Shown in pieces: positions 58,010 to 64,000 of a stretch of DNA of 64,000 nucleotides. This DNA is from Chrysemys picta bellii (taxonomy: Eukaryota; Chordata; Testudines; Emydidae), in assembly GCF_011386835.1 (NCBI RefSeq), contig NC_088809.1, forward strand, positions 6,053,501 to 6,117,500, written 5' to 3'. Numbering within the stretch: the first letter of the stretch is position 1; the number at the start of each line of letters is the position of its first letter. Under the pieces are notes generated by a model. The model did no database searches, had not been told where the DNA came from, and saw only the letters and a list, made by a program, of their open reading frames with translations. The translations under genes were made by a program, and so were the position numbers.

Positions 58010-59285
58010 TCATTTAAGGCAAAAATAGGGAATTTGAAGAGGCAATGCAACCATCCACCGATCAAGAATAACTCTGAACCAAGCAAGTGAATTTTGCACC
58101 ATGTCCTGACACTTGGCAAATCTGAGCTCTCACAGACTATCCTGGGGATTAGATTTAGAGTCAGAAGCCAACTGCTGGTCCTAGATTCAACTCCAGGAGC
58201 CAGCAATAAGACTGACAGAGCAGATTTTATTGAGAAACAGGGAAAGAAAACATCTGAGACATTTCTGACTTCTCCAAGGTACCATTTTGTGTAATCTAAA
58301 GCACATGGCTAACTGTAGTAACTCAGTAAAGTAGGGGAATATAGTTTTGCTACTATATTTTATGGACTCAGTAACACTGGGTTACCCAAGATATAAAGCA
58401 TTAAACTAAAACTAGAGAAGGAGTGTCACATGTAGGACCCTCACCAACACAGTGGGTTCAAATTTAGAATCAGAATTGAACATCTTGGGGCTCAGATTTT
58501 GTTTGGCTGATAAAATGTTCCTGTTGGGAGAAGAAAATCATTATGCTCTCCATCACACTTACCAAGCAGCAGGAGAGAAGAGCCCTCTGGAATCCATTCT
58601 CCCTCAGCTTCAGCAAAGGGAGATGGAAGAAGATCATGGTATTCTTGAAATCCTATCCCTGAAGGCCTGAACACTCAAGTAAGCTTTGGTCTAGCCTGAG
58701 ACCTTTCCTCCTAATGAACCTGAAGATGCTCCTACCCCCAATTATAGTTCCAAGAAAAATGTGAGACCCTATTTTCCAGTTCCAATTTGAATGCAGCTGA
58801 AGTCCAGTAAGAACAAATTTAATTTTGCTGAATCCAAACCCCAGCTCTCGTACTAATTCAGTTTAGAACTCACACCCCACAGAAAGTCTAACTCGGATCC
58901 CAACATCACTTCCTTGCCTCGGTGCTAGCGTTATTATTAAAATGTAGGCACACTTGATGCTTGGTATCATAGCATTAAAATAGGGCCTTCAAAAATAAAA
59001 CACTAAAAGCAGCTTTAGTATAATGTGCTCAATGCCTGTAGCAAATATGAGTATGAAAGGTATTGATCCTGACCTTGCTGAAGTCAATGGCAAATTTCCA
59101 ATTTACTTCAATAGAGCAGGAGCAGGCCATAGGAATGTAAAAGTCTTTTGTCCCAACAGCCTTTTGCCAGGTCTCCCACAATTGCAGATTACCATCCTCC
59201 AAAGTGAATAGTGACCCAACGGACTGATGACAGCATCATCATCTATGGAACTCAGTGAAGAAAGGAGCTGGACTACAGGGCTAAG
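58010..59285. other. no gene recognised
   Basis: A short 'gctgaagtcaatggc' palindromic repeat lies at 59,060-59,130. The overlapping opposite-strand frames at 58452-58674 have no recognisable motif. Confidence 0.45.
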
Positions 59286-59396
59286 GGAAAGTGCTGCTAT
59301 TTAAACAAACAAAAAACAAACAAACTAGGCTGCACATTTTTGCACTCTTTTTCAAAGAGATACATAAAAATGGCTGGGATTTTCAAAAGATCTATG
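59286..59396. repeat. repeat unit shared with 57,311-57,411
   Basis: It starts 'gaaagtgctgctattta', followed by an expanded (CAAA)n-like part and 'actaggctgc', 'gcactctttttcaaagag' and 'aatggctgggattttcaa'. It is the second copy of the unit described at 57.3 kb. Confidence 0.65.
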
Positions 59397-59520
59397 CACT
59401 TATCTTCCATTTAATTTCAACAGGATTTGGGCACCTAACTCCATTAGGCAGACCTGAAAATCCCTGTGAATTTTTATAACTGCAAAACACACCATACAGT
59501 GTGACAAGAAGCCATTAAAT

Positions 59521-59697
59521 CCAGTTTCTCAACCTGGGGCAGGGACCATGACTCCTGCAGGGGCACAAACATGTGTCGGGGGGGGGGGGTCACAATCACC
59601 CAGTCCTTCCCATATTGTTAAATGGAAGGAGTGTCCTTGCAAGATGGAAGGTGGGTCTTGGCGTGGTTCTTGTATGGAAAAGATTGAGAAGCCCTGA
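59521..59697. mobile_element. non-autonomous hAT-like element
   Basis: The ends are CAGTTTCTCAACCTGGGG and ATTGAGAAGCCCTG, an inverted pair of the CAG..TTCTCAA type typical of hAT elements. The 7-8 bp direct repeat attaaat flanks it (59,514-59,520 and 59,698-59,704), fitting the 8-bp target duplication of hAT transposases. A poly-G run of about 11 lies at 59,580. It encodes nothing. Confidence 0.7.
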
Positions 59698-59709
59698 ATT
59701 AAATAGAAC

Positions 59710-61465
59710 GGTTAGTCAACCAAGTCAAAAGACTGTGGTGTAATTCAGTTCAGTGTGTAAAAAAATTGGAAAAATCTCGCATGAACTTCATCCACACAAT
59801 GCAGCAATGATAAATGTTTCTCTTCTCTTCCTAAATGACCTGACAACAGTTTAGATGTGTGTTGAGTTACATTTGCATGGGGAATATATCTAGCATTATT
59901 AAGAAGAGAGAGTGCGGTCCTCTACACTTCTAGGATCTCCTCTGTAAAGCCCTAGGATCACTTTCCTTCGGTCTTCTGGCCCCATGTGGTTCCTCATCTG
60001 GATCTTTCCATTTTCTACAGGATTAGGTATAGATCATTAAAGTTGTTTAAAAAGTTTTGTTTTGCTGCAGTAGCTGTGGCAAAGGAGACATTGCAATGCA
60101 TTAGCTTTCTCAAAGGTAATGTGACAAGGCAAATTCTTTCAAGTGGTACCTTGTGAAATGTAAATCTTGTACATATTGCATTTTTGTAGCCTATTTTATA
60201 CTTGCCTACTTCTAGTGTTTGGGAAAATAAACTTTTTACACAAAGCCAGCTACACAGTACCTATGAGAAAGTGTTAGTTTGTCCAACTTTAACCTACCTG
60301 TTGATACAGAAAGAGACTTGCTGTGCTTACTGTATAGATCAACAGAACTACATAGCTATGCGGATAAACAGAACCATAACTGCAAGATAGCCTTCAAATG
60401 TAAAGCAGCTCAACATTTATCTGGCTGTTAAATGCAATTCAGAATTTCTTAGTAAGAAGGAATCCAATCTGGTTATGACATAAAATGTATTCCCGTTTGC
60501 CAGAGCAACATAACTGAATTCCATTCATCATCACAAATCAGTGCTGTTCACCTCTGTCCACCAGTTTTGTTTACAGAGATCACAGACTATTGCATTGACA
60601 CTATCACATCAAAAGCTTAGTAGTTAAATATCAATAGTTGGGTGACTGACCTGCATTCAACTAACTGCACAACCATTTCTTTGCCATGAACTAGAAAACA
60701 AAAAACAGAACACTAGCCATGAGCATCATTGCCCTAAACAGACATCACCTTCCCAGATGGCTTGCTCAGCCCCTTTGTTTTTTAAAATAAAGACATCATC
60801 TGTTATTTCAATCCTGAGATGGATTCTCTCAGGTGCAAAATTAGATAAGGATCACTTATATTGATAATTTGAGCTAATACAGAAATCAATGGGCAGTCAC
60901 CTCCAAACTGCCTTTTAAATAATAATTGTAAATGATAACACAAATAATTCATAGCAAACTTTATGGGTGCGGTGGATGGGAAAAGAAAAATCATAAAAAT
61001 GCTTCCATAATCCCTTCAAATGCCCTTTTTAATATACTAAATTTTCTCCTCATAGGAAATGCAGTAAGATAAGTTTAACCCTTTAATTATTGTATACATT
61101 TTTCCTAATTACACATTCATAATAGTATGAGGATTTATGTGGCAGAATCTCCAAAATGTTTCATATTGCCTTTAGAGTCATACTCTTGCTGCTAAAATAC
61201 AGTATACTAAAAATGAAATAACTTTCCCATTTTAATGTGGTTATAAGCTTCCTGCTAGGCTGTGACCTAATTGAGACTTTTGATCTTAGCTTTTTTAAGA
61301 CATGTTATTCTTCATAGTCTGTAAAGCATTTTAACTACAGATCTCCTGCAATCACTACTAAAGGCTACAGGGGAAAAAGAGAAAAAAGAAAAAGAAAGAA
61401 AAAGGCCTGTTTATCAAAGTCAATGGAAATACAAGGTATTAATTATGCTAAATGAAGAAATATGG
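59710..61465. other. AT-rich sequence, no gene recognised
   Basis: Nothing classifiable was seen, apart from a purine-rich tract at 61,370-61,405. Confidence 0.5.
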
Positions 61466-61469
61466 GCAT

Positions 61470-61690
61470 TTGGTTACTTTTGTGGGTCAGAAATATTTTA
61501 ATCTGTCGCTGCCAGCCAGCTGCCTTTCCCTGACCTACGTGCATCTGTATCAGCTGCCGGAACACATCAAAGCTCTAGTAAGTGAGGAAAGCAACAACCA
61601 GTGCAGAGGCCCCCCTGTGGTACCAAGGTCACAGTTCTGACTGAAACCACCACATTGTTATCAATTACAATCACTGATAAGGACATGACC
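61470..61690. promoter_or_regulatory. candidate conserved non-coding element
   Basis: The stretch is repeat-free, with mixed composition and possible factor sites: 'cagctgcc' E-box-like phrases twice, 'accaaggtcacag' (nuclear-receptor half-site like) and 'ttatcaattacaatcactgataag' split by a GATA-type end. The plus-strand frame at 61452-61640 has no recognisable domain. Conservation is assumed from style only. Confidence 0.18.
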
Positions 61691-61694
61691 TTTT

Positions 61695-63530
61695 TTTGAG
61701 GTACATAAATGCGGGGCAGGGAGGGGGGCAGAATTGTACAACGGCTTTCCCCAAAACTGCTCTCACGTCATTTTATTTGCTGAGGAGAAAAGCAGAGCTG
61801 TGCAGCAAATTTAAATTTCAACCAGAGAAAAGTTTAAAGCATTGCACCGATTCAGTTGCTGGTAAGACAAAGTCACAGCACCCAAATGGAATCCATTTGA
61901 CTTAGTTAACTGTGCCAAATGCACCACAGAGCATAATTGAATTGGGGGGTGGTGGGGGAGACACACGACTGTGTTTCTACCATACAGAGGGCCTTGTGAA
62001 GTCTCATCAAAGCCAAACCCCAAAGGTCTTCATCGACAGCAAGAGCATATGTCTCTGAAAATAAGCAGTATTATATACAATAGTAAGTTACCTAGTTAAC
62101 CCCTGCCCCCCAGATTACTTTTAAATTTTATTCCTTAAAATTCTATGATCAAATAATTTTGTACTATATAAAAACAGTCAGACCTCCCTAACTTCGCACT
62201 TCTTTAAACGGTTCTTTTTGCTGCTTGCAAAATCCTACAGCCCTCATCTTACTGTGCTTTATGTGACATTCCTCTTGTTCATTTCCTATACATTGTATTT
62301 TCCTGCTTGCATTTAACATTACAGCCACATTAGAACAAATATGTTAAGTAAAAAAAAAGATAACTCCAGTCACAAATGATCCTATTTCTAATCTAAAATG
62401 TAAAGCATTTTATATGGCAGGTTAAAAAAAATGATATTTCAGAGATTTAAGGGATCTGACGAGAAAAGTTCAAAAATATATCATTAAAATTATTCTGAAA
62501 AAAGCTGATTCTAATTAGCTGATCACCAATTCTTTAGTGATTTACAAAGTCAAATCTAATTGATTTCTGTTACATTTAGAATGAAAGACCCTCAGATTTT
62601 ACATGTCATCATTATGAATGATTTATTTTCTACAAATCAAAACTTGTGTATGCCAACAACATCTACAATACCAGGTTCAAAGGGAACCAGCTTAAAATCA
62701 CACGGATAAAAAAAAAAATAAGGAGAAATTACTACGGTGTAAAACATTCTCATTATGTAGTGTAAAACATTCTTCCTATATACAGTATGAAAAAAGAGGT
62801 AACAAGTTGAAACCAATAGTTCATAGCTACGTCACTCCAACCCAGTCAAAGACTTGTGTTTTACTACTGTTTTTCCCTCAGGGGACCAAAAATGCAAAAG
62901 AGTTATACATACAAAGATATATATTACACAGTCTTCCATAATTTCATACTCTCGATTATTTAAGCTTTAATACAAAGCTCAGTGTCGAGAACTCAAACAT
63001 GCAGACTGCTTAAAAGGCTGTGGAATGGTGAGAAAGAGAAAGTATAAGTTTTTATCCGTTTCGCAATCCTGATCCTTTTGTGTCAACATTTCTAGACGAA
63101 AATATATTTTACAGTTTATAACCAGTCATGAATATAAGCTAAAGCATTTTGCCACTTGTAGGAAATCAATAAGCAAAATCAAACTACTTATTTGCAAATA
63201 ATTTATGTCTTCTCTTTGCTAATGCAGTATAACCCCTCCTTGAAAATAAAGAGAGCTAACATATTATTATGCTCACGAATGCAATGCAAAGTAAACAAAG
63301 ACATGTAGTACTTCTATATGGGAGAGCAATGGATATGTCTCTAGTTAGGTATTTACAGCAGAAATCTAGAGGAGTCACAGAAATTGTTTTAGTGGGGAAA
63401 AATATCTGAAAAAATATAGAAGATTCATAATCAAAGAGCCACAAAATGCAGGTAATAAATTGAATAAGCTGCTATTTTCAGCTGCTTAAAATTGTGGAAT
63501 GTAGAATAGGGGTTGTCATTTCACAGGAGT
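61695..63530. other. AT-rich sequence, no gene recognised
   Basis: Short A runs and a duplicated 'gtgtaaaacattct' pair (62,738-62,751 and 62,760-62,773) were seen. No exon or RNA gene was recognised. Confidence 0.5.
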
Positions 63531-63544
63531 ATAAGAAACACTTT

Positions 63545-63635
63545 TAGGACCTGAACCTGCAAATCCTTACCAAGGCAAACCTACCATTCAAGTCAATAGG
63601 AGTTTTGCCAGAATAGGGATTGTAGGATTAGCTCA
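63545..63635. repeat. palindromic 'caagtcaatagg' interspersed repeat
   Basis: The stretch has 'ggacctgaacctgcaaatcc', 'ccattcaagtcaataggag' and 'agggattgtaggatta', a common sauropsid palindromic repeat type. Confidence 0.5.
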
Positions 63636-63639
63636 TCTA

Positions 63640-64000
63640 TAGAACAATGGGTATGACTGTACCCCTCAGGTCTGCATAAGTCTCCAAGCACAGATCTGCT
63701 CTGGCAATACAGGATGTGAAGAGGGGCCACCCGTCTCTGTCACTATCGCTGGATGTGTGGGACTCCCTGTACGGATCTCAAGATCAGCACGTAAGGAAAG
63801 GGGAAAAAAGGGAGGGCATTATCTGTACCCAACTCTGTGGGACACCCACTCAGCAGTTAACATACGCTCAGGTTGAATTAACTCTTGAGCAGAACTGTCC
63901 TCCTCTCTCCCTGCTAGGAAATCTCCCCTTCAAAGGTGCAGCGGGAGTCCCAGAGGCAGCTGCTGCCAGGAGAAACTGTCAGCACTGCTCCAATATCAAG
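63640..64000. other. less AT-rich sequence at the window edge, nothing recognised
   Basis: Composition rises in G+C from about 63,700. Possible causes are a repeat or a gene-proximal region beyond the edge. No exon could be called. Confidence 0.4.

Overview
The window looks like non-coding DNA from a large vertebrate genome, most likely a turtle (a crocodilian is the main alternative). The background is AT-rich, open frames are short and scattered, and no tRNA, rRNA, CRISPR array, operon or bacterial-type gene is visible. The interspersed repeats are the sauropsid set: CR1 LINE fragments, Penelope-like element (PLE) tails, short DNA transposons with terminal inverted repeats, many palindromic repeats carrying phrases such as 'gaagtcaatgg', and MIR/L2-like relics. 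The assignment to turtle is inference from repeat recognition, not from a search. No protein-coding gene could be recognised with confidence, so the window is probably intergenic or deep intronic.

Layout. 1-2.2 kb: unique sequence. 2.2-4.2 kb: CR1 3' end, L2-like tail, and a MIR-like repeat split by a nested palindromic DNA transposon. 7.2 kb: TA-flanked mariner-like element. 9.0-9.9 kb: palindromic DNA transposon, MIR-like repeat and a long hairpin around a TG/TA tract. 10.9-11.9 kb: GC-rich block, probably an old retroelement. 16.0 kb: DNA transposon. 19.65 kb: a perfect-looking head-to-head PLE palindrome with a 12-bp target duplication. 24.0-24.5 kb: PLE fragment that still reads as part of a GIY-YIG endonuclease domain. 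31.4 kb and 35.4-36.6 kb: CR1 fragments, the second with recognisable reverse-transcriptase and 3' ORF peptides. 32.4 kb: second mariner-like copy. 37.4 kb: another composite PLE. 45.5-47 kb: (AC)n, unclassified repeats and a PLE of a second family. 48.2-49.0 kb: second GC-rich retroelement-like block. 50-54.5 kb: three weak coding candidates on the minus strand. 55.8 kb: solo PLE tail. 56.7-57.3 kb: a young DNA transposon nested in an older one. 57.6 kb: CR1 tail. 59.5 kb: hAT-like element. The rest is AT-rich unique sequence, some of it with clustered homeodomain-type motifs that could be conserved regulatory DNA.

The most interesting signal is shared by the five PLE copies. Each carries a short motif matching the hammerhead ribozyme catalytic core: a CUGANGA-like strand, a stem-II hairpin, then GAAA. 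The stem-II bases differ between copies but keep pairing (GUGGGU/ACCCAC, GUGAG/CUCAC, GAGCU/AGCUC), as expected for a selected RNA structure. Three of the copies are inverted (head-to-head) insertions flanked by 12-15 bp target duplications, so the fold-back form appears to be what was inserted. Hammerhead motifs are known from Penelope-like elements in general. Whether these two families have been described, and whether stem I is good enough for self-cleavage, cannot be settled from the sequence alone.
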